Positions 1-11,211 of a stretch of DNA of 64,000 nucleotides are shown here, one piece after another. The notes under the pieces are model-generated. The model did not search any database, was not told the origin of the DNA, and was given only the letters and a program-made list of their open reading frames with translations. How positions within the stretch are numbered: the stretch's first letter is position 1; each line of letters opens with the position of its first letter. The position numbers and the translations under genes were made by a program. The DNA comes from Cystobacter fuscus (lineage in GTDB: Bacteria; Myxococcota; Myxococcia; Myxococcales; Myxococcaceae), in NCBI RefSeq assembly GCF_002305875.1, contig NZ_CP022098.1:1612001-1676000 (forward strand). The letters are read 5' to 3'.

Positions 1-164
1 TCCTCGTCCACCCACTTCTCGGCGGCCTTCTCCAGGGCGGCCACGTCCACCTGTGGCTGCGCGGTGGCGGCGGGCTTGTCTCCCTCCGCCGGCTTCGACT
101 CCTTCTTGCAGCCCGCCACCGGAACGGCCAGTGCCAAGGCCAACGTCCATACGGTCTTCTTCAT
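1..164 (-). CDS. glpV: Solute-binding lipoprotein of glycerol-type ABC importer (partial)
   Basis: Only the first 54 codons are in the window; the gene runs off the left edge. The product begins with a positively charged lipoprotein signal peptide whose lipobox VAGC places the lipidated cysteine at residue 19, followed by a charged, proline/alanine-rich linker. It starts 4 nt after the stop of the DUF2160 gene and is the last gene of a six-gene minus-strand operon with two ATPases and two permeases. In the rhizobial GlpSTPQUV glycerol transporter the binding protein has this same last position. The function is therefore inferred from position and lipobox; the ligand-binding fold itself is outside the window. 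Confidence 0.75.
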   Translation of the reverse strand, partial: MKKTVWTLALALAVPVAGCKKESKPAEGDKPAATAQPQVDVAALEKAAEKWVDE

Positions 165-168
165 CGGT

Positions 169-447
169 CTACCCCCAGCGAGAAACGAAGACGAGGAACA
201 GCAACGACAGAGCGGTGGCCACCCAGACGGACGCATCCGTCAGGCCCACCCAGGCCAGGTGCACGAAGGCGCTGCCCAGCAGCCCGACGAAGAGGCGGTC
301 TCCGCGGGTGGTGCTCATGGGCAGCAGGCCCTTGCGAGGCAGGGACGGGGATCGGATTCCCCAGACGGTGTAGGCCGCGAGCACGAGCACGATGAAGCCG
401 AAGAAGCCGGCCGTGGGGGCCGTCCACGCCATCCATTCCATGTCCAT
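169..447 (-). CDS. glpU: DUF2160 small membrane protein of glycerol ABC importer
   Basis: A 92-residue membrane protein with an N-terminal hydrophobic span (about residues 13-30) and one or two more between about 53 and 90. It fits the DUF2160 family, which sits between the permeases and the binding protein in GlpSTPQUV glycerol transport operons; its exact role there is not established. The start at ATG 447 has GGGAGGG about 10 nt upstream, inside the 3' end of the upstream permease gene. A longer in-frame opening extends far upstream but only mirrors the permease coding sequence in another frame. It lies 5 nt after the permease stop and 4 nt before the binding-protein start, so it is surely cotranscribed. 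Confidence 0.82.
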   Translation of the reverse strand: MDMEWMAWTAPTAGFFGFIVLVLAAYTVWGIRSPSLPRKGLLPMSTTRGDRLFVGLLGSAFVHLAWVGLTDASVWVATALSLLFLVFVSRWG

Positions 448-452
448 GGGGC

Positions 453-1240
453 TCACACCCTCCCCAGGGCGAAGCCCTTGGCGATGTAGTTGCGCACGAA
501 GTAGATGACCACCGCGCCCGGCACGAGCGTCAGCACGCCCGCCGCGGCCAGCACGCCCCAGTCCATGCCCGCCGCGCTCACCGTGCGCGTCATGGCGGCG
601 ACGATGGGCTTGGCCTCCACCGACGTGAGCGTGCGCGCGAGCAGCAGCTCCACCCAGCTGAACATGAAGCAGAAGAACGCCGTCACGCCCACGCCCGAGC
701 GGATGAGCGGGAAGAAGATGCGCAGGAAGAAGCGCGGGAAGCTGTAGCCGTCGATGTACGCCGTCTCGTCGATCTCCCGGGGCACGCCGGACATGAAGCC
801 CTCGAGGATCCACACGGACAGGGGCACGGTGAAGAGCATGTGCGCGAAGGCCACGGCCCAGGGCGTGTCGAACAGGCCGATGCTCGAGTAGAGCTGGAAG
901 AAGGGCAGGAGGAACACCGCCGGGGGCGACATGCGGTTGCTCAAGAGCCAGAAGAACAGGTGCGTGTCGCCGAGGAAGCGATAGCGCGAGAAGGCATACG
1001 CCGCGGGCAGCGCGAGCAGCACCGAGAGCACCGTGTTGATGCTCACGTAGGTGAGCGAGTGCACGTAGCTCATGCTCCACGAGGGGTCCGTGAAGATGGT
1101 GGTGTAGTTGTCGAGCGTGGGCGAGCGCGGCCAGGCGGAGAAGTCGCCCAATATCTCCTCGTTCGTCTTGAGCGACATGCACACGAGCCAGTAGATGGGC
1201 ACGAAGCTCAGCGCCAGATAGAGGGGGACGGCGAGGCGTC

Positions 1241-1244
<4 letters not shown>
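453..1244 (-). CDS. glpQ: ABC transporter permease, glycerol/sugar type (MalG-like)
   Basis: A 263-residue inner-membrane permease of the carbohydrate ABC class. It has an N-terminal transmembrane helix, the PIYWLV signature near residue 16, and several further helices. The cytoplasmic coupling (EAA-type) loop reads REIDETAYIDGYS near residue 156, which docks on the ATPase. Its ATG overlaps the stop of the preceding permease gene in an ATGA arrangement (1241-1244), indicating translational coupling. With GlpP it would form the transmembrane pore for glycerol uptake. The assignment rests on family resemblance plus operon order, which matches GlpSTPQUV; another polyol cannot be excluded from sequence alone. 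Confidence 0.85.
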
Positions 1245-2107
<863 letters not shown>

Positions 2108-2150
2108 GAAGTCGGATCCTGAGAAGAAAAGGGGGTTCTCGTTCGGGGAT

Positions 2151-3225
<1,075 letters not shown>

Positions 3226-3239
<14 letters not shown>

Positions 3240-4344
3240 GCGCGGCCTCCTGGCGGGCGAACGGCGGCGCGGCCACGAGCCGGCCTCCGGGGGCGAACAC
3301 GAACAGGCGCGAGGGCGGAGCGAACAGCTCCACGGGCGCGCCAGAGTGGTGGCGGTGCACGCCGTCCACCTGCGCGGCGAGCGCGAGCCCGGCGTGCGCC
3401 GCGTGCAGCAGTGTCTCCGAGCCGCTCACCTCCTCCAGCTCCACGTGCGCGGGGATGCGCACGTCCGTGGAGGACGCGGGGGCCAGTCGCAGGTGGTGGG
3501 CGCGCAGGCCCAGGCGGTAGCGCCCCGGCGCGAGCCCCTGGAGGTGGCCGGACAGGGGGAAGTCCACCTCGGGGGACAGGCGCATGCGCGCGTCCTGTGT
3601 CACCTCCGCGTCCCACAGGTTCATCTGGGGATCGCTGAACACCTGGCCCACGTGCTCGGTGGTGGGGGCCTGGTACACCTCCAGCGTGGGGCCCGTCTGC
3701 AGCACGCGCCCCTCGTGGAGCACCACCGTCTGGCCGCCGAGCAGCAGCGCCTCGGTGGGCTCGGTGGTGGCGTACACCACCACGGCGGGTCGGTTCCGGA
3801 AGAGCTGGCGGATCTCCGTGCGCAGCTCCTCGCGCAGCTTGTAGTCCAGGTTGGCCAGGGGCTCGTCGAGCAGCAGGAGCGAGGCGTCCTTGGCGAGCGC
3901 GCGCGCCATGGCGGTGCGCTGTTGCTGGCCTCCGCTCAGCTCCGCGGGCAGCCGTTGCAGGAAGGGCTCCAGGCGGAGCGCCGCGGCGGTGTCGCGCACG
4001 CGCCGGTCCAGCTCCTTCGCGTCCAGCCTGCCCGCCAGCCGCAGCGGCGAGGCGATGTTCTCGTAGACGGTGAGGGAGGGGTAGTTGACGAACTGCTGGT
4101 ACACCATGGCCACGTCGCGCTTGCGCACGTCCACGCCGGTGACGTCGGTGCCGTTCACGCGCACCTTGCCCCGCGTGGGCTTGTCGAGTCCCGCCAGCAG
4201 GCGCAAGAGTGACGTCTTGCCCGCGCGCGTGCGGCCCAGCAGCACGTGGAAGGAGCCGGGTTCGAGCGTCAAGTGAATGTCCGCGAGGTGCGTTTCTCCG
4301 CCGACCACGCGTGTGATTGCGTCCAGCTCGATGCCTTGCTTCAC
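3226..4344 (-). CDS. glpS: ABC transporter ATPase, glycerol importer first subunit
   Basis: A 372-residue MalK-type ATPase and first gene of the operon. Walker A is GRTRAGKTS (37-45), the signature LSGGQQQR is intact, Walker B is LLLLDEPLANLD, and the residue after the H-loop strand reads YATTEPTEA. The usual switch histidine is therefore replaced by threonine. The Q-loop region YQQFVNYPS is typical of the glycerol/UgpC group. The start codon is GTG at 4344. About 130 bp separate it from the divergent protease gene, and that gap must hold both promoters; no clear operator was seen there. The canonical signature here with a canonical H-loop in GlpT suggests the two subunits complement each other. 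Confidence 0.87.
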
Positions 4345-4475
4345 CAGATGTATCCCTCGTTGCTCCAGGCCGCTGTCATCGCGCGCGCACTGTAGGGAGA
4401 AGGTTCTCGCCCGGTCCAGGGTCAGGCGAGTAAGGAGTCGGAATCTCTCGCCGTCCAGATTGTTGGAGGGTCCTC

Positions 4476-6644
4476 ATGCGTCCAAGGAAAACCCGCATGT
4501 TCCGTCGTCTCGCCCTGTTGGGGTTGTTGTCCGTTTCCGCCTGCAACCTCGAGGATCTCGTCGATCCCGAGCCGGGTTCGCCCACGGCCACGGGCACGGT
4601 GAAGGGCACCCTGACGCCCTTCCGTCGGCAGTCCGCCACGTCCACGGCCGCCTGGCCCGAGAAGTTGAAGGATCCGGCGGTCCGGCGGCGGCTGTCCGAC
4701 TCCCTGACGCGGGCCGTCACGGCGCAGAAGGCGGCGCGGCGCTCGGCGCTGTCCGCGCAAGGGACGCAAGGCGTGGACTCCGTCCCGGGTGAGGTCATCG
4801 TCCGCTTCGAGGAGGCGGACCTCTCCGGGTCCGAGGCCCTCTCGCGCGTGCAACTGTCCGGCTACCGCGCGGTGTACAAGGGCGCCATCACCGAGCACCT
4901 GCACCTCATCGGCTACGAGCCCCTGTATCCCGGGGTCATGCGGGCACTCGCGACGGAGTCCCTCGCCCAGGAGGTGGAGGGGATGCGCGGCGTGCGCTAC
5001 GCGGAGAAGAACGCCCGGGTGTACGCCTTCAAGACGCCCAATGATCCGGGCTACTCGCGCCAGTGGCACTACCGGATGATGAACCTGCCCGCCGCCTGGG
5101 ACATCACCACGACGGGGGTCGCCGTGGGCATCATCGACTCGGGCATCGTCAAGCACCCGGACCTCAACGGCCGCGTCGTGCAGGGCGTGGACCTCATCTC
5201 CGATGTTTCCAGCTCGGGGGACGGCGACGGGCGCGACATGGATCCCACGGACATGGGCAAGGACCAGCCCAACGGCAGCTCCTCGTGGCATGGCTCGCAC
5301 GTGGCGGGCACCATCGGCGCGGTGAGCAACGAGGGCGCGGGCGTGGCGGGTGTCACCTGGTCGGGCCCCATCGTTCCGGTGCGCGCGCTGGGCTCGGATG
5401 GCGGCTCGTTCGCCGACATCGCCGCGGGCATCCAGTGGGCCGTGGGCCTGTCGGTTCCCGGATTGAGGACCAACGCCAATCCCGTCCAGGTCATCAACAT
5501 GAGCCTCGGCGGGGCGTCTCCCCCGAGCCAGGCGCTCCAGGAGGTCATCGACAACGCCGTGGCCAGGGGCGTCATCATCGTCGTGGCGGCGGGCAACGAC
5601 AATGTCGACGCGAGCGCCTTCTCTCCGTGCAACCAGGACAAAGTCATCTGCGTGGGCGCCACGCGCTTCAACGGCAAGCGCGCCAGCTACTCCAACTACG
5701 GCGCCAATGTGGACGTGATGGCCACTGGCGGTGAGGTCGCGGAGGACCTCGATGGTGATGGCAAGCCGGACGGCGTGCTCTCTCCCGTCCTGGACGACAA
5801 CAACACGCCCGTGTGGGCCTACTACCAGGGCACCAGCATGGCCTCGCCGCACGTGGCCGGCATCGTGGCGCTGATGAAGGCGCAGAATCCGGCTCTCACC
5901 TCGGCCGAGGTCGAGCAGATCCTCACCGCCACCGCGGATCCGGCGAGCAAGTGCAGCGAAGGTTGTGGCGAGGGGCTCGTCAACGCCCAGGCCGCCGTGT
6001 TGGCGGCCAGGAATGGGCTGGATCCCGACGCCCCGTCGAAGCTCGGCGTGGGGGCCAACCAGATCTCCTTCCAGGGCACCGGCACCCAGTCGCTCGCGGT
6101 GCGCAACCTTGGCGGCGGCTCGCTCAAGGTGACCGTGAAGGCCTCGGGGACGTACGCCTCCGCGCTGTCCTTCCCGAGCGGCAACACCGTCACCGTGTCC
6201 GCCTATCGCTCGGTCTCGCTGCCGGTGGCCGTCGACACCGGGAACCTGTCGCGCGGCGAGTACCCGGCGCAGCTCACCCTGACGGGCGACAACGGGCAGT
6301 CGGCCACCGTGGCGGTGAAGATCCAGGTGGGAAGCATCGAGGACAAGGACATCATCCTCGCCTTCTTCTTCGAGGATGCCGCGGGTGACCTGGACCTCGA
6401 GGAGGAGGGGCTGGCGCTGGTGCCCTCGTCCAGTGGCTACTCCTACAGCATGAAGCTCACCCCGCGCACCTACTACGCGATCGCCACCATCGACGAGGAT
6501 GGGGACGAGGAGTTCTTCGAGGACGGAGAGCGGGTGGGCGCCTGGCGTGACGCCGCCAACATCGAGCCCATCGAGGTGAGCGCGTCCAAGACTGTGAGTG
6601 GCATCAACTTCGCCCTCACACCCACCGAGTCCTCCCCCGACTAG
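4476..6644 (+). CDS. Subtilisin-like S8 serine protease, lipoprotein
   Basis: A 722-residue secreted protease. A signal peptide with lipobox SVSAC puts the lipidated cysteine at 23. A propeptide-like region (about 100-185) follows, then an S8 catalytic domain with D221 (IIDSG), H272 (HGSHVAGT), oxyanion N374 (AAGN) and S454 (GTSMASPHVAG), so the triad is complete. After residue 520 comes a beta-rich tail, ending in acidic DxDxDGDxE-like stretches that could bind calcium. The start ATG at 4476 has GGAGGG 7 nt upstream. It is divergent from the glp operon and monocistronic. A role in extracellular protein digestion, as expected of a predatory myxobacterium, is inference; the fold and active site are directly visible. 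Confidence 0.92.
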   Translation: MRPRKTRMFRRLALLGLLSVSACNLEDLVDPEPGSPTATGTVKGTLTPFRRQSATSTAAWPEKLKDPAVRRRLSDSLTRAVTAQKAARRSALSAQGTQGVDSVPGEVIVRFEEADLSGSEALSRVQLSGYRAVYKGAITEHLHLIGYEPLYPGVMRALATESLAQEVEGMRGVRYAEKNARVYAFKTPNDPGYSRQWHYRMMNLPAAWDITTTGVAVGIIDSGIVKHPDLNGRVVQGVDLISDVSSSGDGDGRDMDPTDMGKDQPNGSSSWHGSHVAGTIGAVSNEGAGVAGVTWSGPIVPVRALGSDGGSFADIAAGIQWAVGLSVPGLRTNANPVQVINMSLGGASPPSQALQEVIDNAVARGVIIVVAAGNDNVDASAFSPCNQDKVICVGATRFNGKRASYSNYGANVDVMATGGEVAEDLDGDGKPDGVLSPVLDDNNTPVWAYYQGTSMASPHVAGIVALMKAQNPALTSAEVEQILTATADPASKCSEGCGEGLVNAQAAVLAARNGLDPDAPSKLGVGANQISFQGTGTQSLAVRNLGGGSLKVTVKASGTYASALSFPSGNTVTVSAYRSVSLPVAVDTGNLSRGEYPAQLTLTGDNGQSATVAVKIQVGSIEDKDIILAFFFEDAAGDLDLEEEGLALVPSSSGYSYSMKLTPRTYYAIATIDEDGDEEFFEDGERVGAWRDAANIEPIEVSASKTVSGINFALTPTESSPD

Positions 6645-6707
6645 CCTTCCTGGCGACAGGTGGACACTTGAGCGCCGGGCTTGTTTCCCGGCCTTCTCCC
6701 CACATCC

Positions 6708-7325
6708 ATGCTTGGAGGGGTGTTGCTCTCCCTCGAGTCCCCCAACCTGTTGCAGTCGTTGAAGGCGGAAACCCGCCCCCACCATGAGCGCGCCGAGAGC
6801 GTGGTGCGTCTCATGGCGCCGGAGCTCTCCGTGTCCGGCTACCGCGCGCACCTGGAGGCGCTCCACGCGCTCCATGCCTTCCTGGAGCCGGCCGTGGCCG
6901 AGCACCTGGAGGTGTCCCATCCCGAGTTGCGCGTGAACGAGCGCCGCAAGCTGCACCTGTTGCGCGAGGATCTCCTGGCGCTCGGTCACGACGCGCTCTC
7001 CCTGGCCCGGCTGCCGCCCCTCGCGCGCCCTCCCGCCCTGCCCGGGGTACCCGAGGCGTTCGGGGCCCTCTACGTGTTGGAGGGCTCGACGCTCGGAGGC
7101 CAACTCATCCTGCGCCACCTCGTGCGCCACTTCGAGGGCAGGCCCGTGGGGCGCTTCGCTTTCTTCCGCGCCTATGGCGAGAACGTGGGTCCCATGTGGA
7201 AGTCCTTCGGTGACGCCCTGCTGCGCGCCTGTCCCGAGCCCGCTCTCGCTCCCCGTGTCATCCGGGGGGCCCAGGCCACGTTCGACGCTTTCGAAGCCCG
7301 TTTCCGTGAGGTCTCCCGTTCATGA
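6708..7325 (+). CDS. bphO: Heme oxygenase (biliverdin-forming), BphO type
   Basis: About 205 residues, all-helical, of the bacterial heme oxygenase family. The N-terminal SLKAETRPHHERAE segment carries the expected proximal histidine, and GSTLGGQLI matches the distal-helix glycine motif that lies over the heme. It would open heme to biliverdin IXalpha, the chromophore needed by the bacteriophytochrome encoded directly downstream, whose ATG overlaps this stop codon by 4 nt. The start is uncertain. ATG 6708 is chosen because it gives a complete N-terminal helix; an upstream TTG at 6681 and downstream GTG 6720 are possible, and none has a well-spaced ribosome site. Operon position makes the BphO assignment strong. 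Confidence 0.86.
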   Translation: MLGGVLLSLESPNLLQSLKAETRPHHERAESVVRLMAPELSVSGYRAHLEALHALHAFLEPAVAEHLEVSHPELRVNERRKLHLLREDLLALGHDALSLARLPPLARPPALPGVPEAFGALYVLEGSTLGGQLILRHLVRHFEGRPVGRFAFFRAYGENVGPMWKSFGDALLRACPEPALAPRVIRGAQATFDAFEARFREVSRS

Positions 7326-9562
7326 ATCCCCCTGTCTCCCAGACCGAACTCACGGAATGTGACCGGGAGCCCATCCACCTGTTGGGCGGCATCCAACCGC
7401 ACGGCGCCCTGGTGGCCTTTTCCGAGCCGGACCTCACCCTGCGGGTGGTGAGCGCCAACATCGAGGCCTGGTTGGGACGGGCGCCCCAGGCCCTGCTGGG
7501 CCAGCCGCTGGCGGAGTTCCTCCACCCCACGTCGCTCGCCCTGCTCACCCGGGCCCTGTCCCAGCATGCACCCGTCGGCACCCTGCGCATCGAGGCCGCG
7601 GGGCACGCCTTCGTGGGGCTCCTGCACCGCAGCGATGGGCTGGCGGTGCTGGACCTGGAGCCCGTCACCGGCGACGTCGGCGAGGAGGGGGCCCTGGTCA
7701 TGGTGGATCAGATCCTCTCGCCCCTGACGCGGGCCAAGGGGCCACGGGCGCTCCTGCAGGAGGTGGCGGGCGCGGTGCGCACGCTCTCCGGCTTCGACCG
7801 GGTGATGGTGTACCTCTTCGACAGTGACTGGCATGGCGAGGTGGTGGCCGAGAGCAGGGATCCGGCGATGGACAGCTTCCTGGGGTTGCACTTCCCCGCG
7901 AGCGACATCCCCGTGCAGGCCCGTGCGCTCTATGTCCGCAACACCCTGCGGCTCATCGCCGACGCGCGTGCGCGGCCCGTGCCGCTGGTACCCGCGGTGC
8001 TTCCCGAGCTGGGGCGGCCGTTGGACCTGTCCGGCGCGGCCCTGCGCAGCGTGTCGCCGGTGCACCTGGAGTACCTGGCCAACATGGGCGTGGGCGCGTC
8101 CATGTCCATCTCCCTGCTGCGCGAGGGCGCGCTGTGGGGCCTCATCGCGTGCCATCACCGCACCCCCTTGAAGGTGCCGGCCGCCGCGCGTCGGGCGTGC
8201 GACGTGCTGGCCCGGCTGGTGTCGCTGCAACTGGCGTCGGAGGAGCGCGCCGCGACGGCCGCCGAGCTCGCCCGCCGGGCGCAATTCCAGACGCAGTTGA
8301 TGGAGCGCCTGTCGGCGGGCTCCAGCTCCCTGCCGGTGTCGCTCTCGCGCGAGGCGGACTCGGTGCTGGGACTCACGGGCTCGACGGGCGCGGCGCTCCT
8401 GCTCGGTGAGGCGCCCATCCTCATGGGGGCCACGCCCACCCTGGACGAGGTGAAGGCCCTGGGCGAGTGGCTCGCCCGGCAGTCCTTCGAGGGCACCACC
8501 TTCCACACCGAGCGGCTCGGTCAGGTGTACGAACCCGCGCAGGCCTACCTGGACGTGGCCAGTGGCCTGCTCGCGGTGCGTCTGGATCCGAGCGCTCCCC
8601 GCTTCGTCATCTGGTTCCGTCCGGAAGTCACGCGCACCGTCACCTGGGCGGGCAATCCCTCCAAGCCCGTCGTCCAGGGCCCCGGCACCCAGCGGCTGCA
8701 CCCGCGTGCCTCCTTCGTGGCCTGGCAGGAGACGGTGCAGGGGGCGAGCCTGCCGTGGACATCGGAGGATCGGACCGCCGCCGCCGGACTGCGTGGGGCC
8801 CTGGTGGGCGTGTTGTTGCGCCATGCCGCCGCCCTCACTCGCTCCAACGCGGAGCTGGATGCCTTTGGTGGCACCGTGGCGCACGATCTCAAGGAGCCCC
8901 TGCGCGGCATCCAGCAGTACGTGAGCTTCCTCCTGGAGGACGTGGGGGAGGCCGTGGGCAGCGAGGGGCGCAAGCAGTTGGAGGAGGTGCGCTGGCTGGC
9001 CGGGCGCACCCAGGGGCAGATGGAGGCGCTCTTCGAGTACAGCCGGGTCGGACGCGTGGAGCTGTCCTGGGGCCAGGCGGACATGCAGGAAATCCTGGAG
9101 GACGTGTTGACCATCGTGTCGTCGCGCATCCATGAGAACCAGATCGAGGTGCGAGTCCCTCGTCGGCTTCCCGTGCTGGCGTGCGACCGGGTGCGCATCC
9201 ACCAGGTCTGGTCCAACCTGCTCACCAATGCGGCCAAGTACCACCAGGCAGGCAAGCCACGCTGGGTGGAGGCGGGCTTCATCACCCCCGAGGAGCCCCT
9301 GTCCAACCCGGCGCGTCGGCGGGCGGATGAGTACGTTTTCTACGTGCGCGACAATGGCATCGGTATTTCGGAGCGGTTCCACGAGACCATCTTCGAGATG
9401 TTCCGTCGCCTGCACCCCGCGCATGCATATGGAGGAGGCAATGGGGCGGGATTGGCCATCGCGCGCCGGCTCATTCAATTGCACGGTGGCGATCTCTGGG
9501 TGGAATCCGCGCCCGGTCAGGGCTCCACCTTCTATTTCACCCTGGGCAAGGGGCCCGGATGA
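7322..9562 (+). CDS. bphP: Bacteriophytochrome histidine kinase
   Basis: A 746-residue red/far-red photoreceptor with PAS, GAF, PHY and histidine-kinase domains. C13 in TECDREPIHL is the biliverdin-linking cysteine. The GAF domain has PASDIPVQARALY (192-204) and both conserved chromophore-pocket histidines, H248 and H278. The PHY tongue has TWAGNP and PRASF. The kinase has H521 (AHDLKEPLR), an N-box around NLLTNAAKYH, and G-boxes RDNGIGIS and GGGNGAGLA. The gene is translationally coupled to bphO upstream and to a receiver gene downstream (ATGA overlaps). Light-driven isomerisation should control phosphorylation of the downstream receivers. All residues tested for photochemistry are present, unlike one Stigmatella phytochrome known to lack a pocket histidine. 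Confidence 0.95.
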   Translation: MNPPVSQTELTECDREPIHLLGGIQPHGALVAFSEPDLTLRVVSANIEAWLGRAPQALLGQPLAEFLHPTSLALLTRALSQHAPVGTLRIEAAGHAFVGLLHRSDGLAVLDLEPVTGDVGEEGALVMVDQILSPLTRAKGPRALLQEVAGAVRTLSGFDRVMVYLFDSDWHGEVVAESRDPAMDSFLGLHFPASDIPVQARALYVRNTLRLIADARARPVPLVPAVLPELGRPLDLSGAALRSVSPVHLEYLANMGVGASMSISLLREGALWGLIACHHRTPLKVPAAARRACDVLARLVSLQLASEERAATAAELARRAQFQTQLMERLSAGSSSLPVSLSREADSVLGLTGSTGAALLLGEAPILMGATPTLDEVKALGEWLARQSFEGTTFHTERLGQVYEPAQAYLDVASGLLAVRLDPSAPRFVIWFRPEVTRTVTWAGNPSKPVVQGPGTQRLHPRASFVAWQETVQGASLPWTSEDRTAAAGLRGALVGVLLRHAAALTRSNAELDAFGGTVAHDLKEPLRGIQQYVSFLLEDVGEAVGSEGRKQLEEVRWLAGRTQGQMEALFEYSRVGRVELSWGQADMQEILEDVLTIVSSRIHENQIEVRVPRRLPVLACDRVRIHQVWSNLLTNAAKYHQAGKPRWVEAGFITPEEPLSNPARRRADEYVFYVRDNGIGISERFHETIFEMFRRLHPAHAYGGGNGAGLAIARRLIQLHGGDLWVESAPGQGSTFYFTLGKGPG

Positions 9563-10014
9563 TGGATGAGCTCAAACGGCCAGTGCTGCTCGTCGAGGAC
9601 AGCGATCCCGACGCCGAGGCGTTGCAGCGTCTGGTGCGCAAGCTCTCGCTGTCGTGGCCCATCATGCGGGTGGCGGACGGGGAGTCGGCGCTCGACTATC
9701 TGTTCCAGCGGGGCGCGTACGTGGATGCGCCCCGGCCCATGCTGGTGCTGTTGGACTTGCATCTACCCGGAGTCGGGGGACGGGAGATCCTCGCCACGCT
9801 CAAGGCGGATGCCCACCTGCGCTCGCTGCCCGTCATCGTCTTCTCCAACTCCAAGCGCGTGGAGGACGTGGATGGTGCCTATGAGCTGGGCGCCAACAGC
9901 TATCTCTTCAAGCCCAGCAGACTCGAGGAGCTCGAGGACGTCGTGAGCGCCCTGCATCACTTCTGGTTCAACGTCGCGCGGCTTCCCGGGCTCGGAGGTC
10001 TGCCCCTGGGATGA
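9559..10014 (+). CDS. Single-domain response regulator (phytochrome partner)
   Basis: A 151-residue receiver domain without output domain, resembling the Rcp1-type partners of phytochrome kinases. The acidic pair is E13-D14, the phospho-acceptor is D66 (LLDLHLPG), and the conserved lysine lies in SYLFKPS. It overlaps the bphP stop by 4 nt and overlaps the next gene by 4 nt, so it is made together with its probable kinase. A second ATG three bases downstream is an equally good start. With no output domain it probably relays phosphate or docks on another protein; the neighbouring receiver-kinase is the obvious candidate, but that link is inference. Confidence 0.9.
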   Translation: MMDELKRPVLLVEDSDPDAEALQRLVRKLSLSWPIMRVADGESALDYLFQRGAYVDAPRPMLVLLDLHLPGVGGREILATLKADAHLRSLPVIVFSNSKRVEDVDGAYELGANSYLFKPSRLEELEDVVSALHHFWFNVARLPGLGGLPLG

Positions 10015-11192
10015 GCTTGCGCGTACTCCTTGTCGACGACAGCCTGGCGGATCAGCAGGCACTGCGGCGAGCCTTGGAGAAGGACACCGGGACGCGCTGG
10101 GAGGTGGAGCTCGCGGGCTCGGCCGAGGAAGCCCTGGAGCGGCTCGAGCGCCCCCCGATGCCCGATGCCCTCGTGCTGGATTTCCACCTGCCGGGCATCG
10201 ATGGCATCTCGCTGTTGCAGCGGCTCAAGGAGCGCTGCGGCGAGCAGATGCCGGCGGTGATCGTCTTCACGGGCAGCGGCAACGAGCGCGTGGCGGTGGA
10301 CGCGATGCGCGCGGGCGCCCATGACTATCTCCTCAAGGACGGTTTCTCCCCGGAGCGTCTGCGCCACAGCCTGCACAACGCGGTGGAGGCCATGCGCATG
10401 TCGCGCGAGCTGGAGGCGCGGCGCCTGCAAGCGGAGGTCGCCGAGCAGGCGGCCCGGGCGGCGCTGGCGGTGCGCGATGAGTTCTTCGCCATCGCCACGC
10501 ATGACCTCAAGGGCCCGCTGCAGAGCATCCTCCTGAGCACCCAGCTCCTGCGGCGCCAGCTCCCCCAGGAGGCGCAGACGCCGGGCGTGGAGGCGCGGCT
10601 GGCGCAGATCCTCCGGGGCACGCAGCGCATGAGCGAGCTCATCGACCACTTCCTCGCGGTGTCCAAGGGAGGCGAGCGCCCCCTGCAGCGCGCGTCGGTG
10701 GATCTGCTCGCGCTGGTGCGCACCAAGGTGCGCGAGCTGGGGCCGCTGGCGGCCACGCACCCGGTACGACTGCACGTGGAGGGCGTGGACTTCCAGGGCC
10801 AGTGGGACGCGTCGAGCCTGGAGCGGGTGTTGGACAACCTGCTGGGCAACGCCGTGAAGTACTGCCCGCGCGGAGGCACCATCGACGTGTCGTTGAGCGA
10901 GGAGTCTCCCGGCCCCGAGGGCTGGGTGCGGCTGTGCGTGAGGGATCAGGGCATGGGCATCCCCGCGGAGGACCTGCCCCACATCTTCGAGCGCTTCCGC
11001 CGCGGCCGGAACGTGGCGCCGGCCATCTCCGGCAGCGGCGTGGGTCTGGCGAGCGCCTACCGGATGGTGACGATGCACGGTGGCACCCTCACCGTGGAGA
11101 GCGAGGAGGGGCGGGGCTCGGCCTTCACCGTGCGCCTGCCCCGCGAGACGCTCTCTCAGGGGACGAGCCCCAAGCCCGAGGCCCACCCTTGA
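10011..11192 (+). CDS. Receiver-histidine kinase hybrid
   Basis: A 393-residue cytoplasmic protein with an N-terminal receiver domain (D57 in VLDFHLPG, lysine in YLLKDG), a helical linker (about 120-155), and a HisKA/HATPase kinase core with H164 (ATHDLKGPLQ), N-box NLLGNAVKY, and G-boxes RDQGMGIP and SGSGVGLA. This receiver-first layout lets an upstream kinase switch the C-terminal kinase on or off. It is the last gene of the bphO-bphP-receiver-kinase operon, overlapping the previous gene by 4 nt, and ends 19 bp from the convergent DUF420 gene. No transmembrane segment is present. The output regulator of this light pathway is not in the window. Confidence 0.9.
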   Translation: MSLRVLLVDDSLADQQALRRALEKDTGTRWEVELAGSAEEALERLERPPMPDALVLDFHLPGIDGISLLQRLKERCGEQMPAVIVFTGSGNERVAVDAMRAGAHDYLLKDGFSPERLRHSLHNAVEAMRMSRELEARRLQAEVAEQAARAALAVRDEFFAIATHDLKGPLQSILLSTQLLRRQLPQEAQTPGVEARLAQILRGTQRMSELIDHFLAVSKGGERPLQRASVDLLALVRTKVRELGPLAATHPVRLHVEGVDFQGQWDASSLERVLDNLLGNAVKYCPRGGTIDVSLSEESPGPEGWVRLCVRDQGMGIPAEDLPHIFERFRRGRNVAPAISGSGVGLASAYRMVTMHGGTLTVESEEGRGSAFTVRLPRETLSQGTSPKPEAHP

Positions 11193-11211
11193 GTGAGCCG
11201 CCCGGCCCGCT

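Noticed and set aside
4422-7130. 902-codon minus-strand frame opposite the protease and heme oxygenase genes
   Set aside because: Antisense artefact; the plus strand has an intact catalytic triad and signal peptide.
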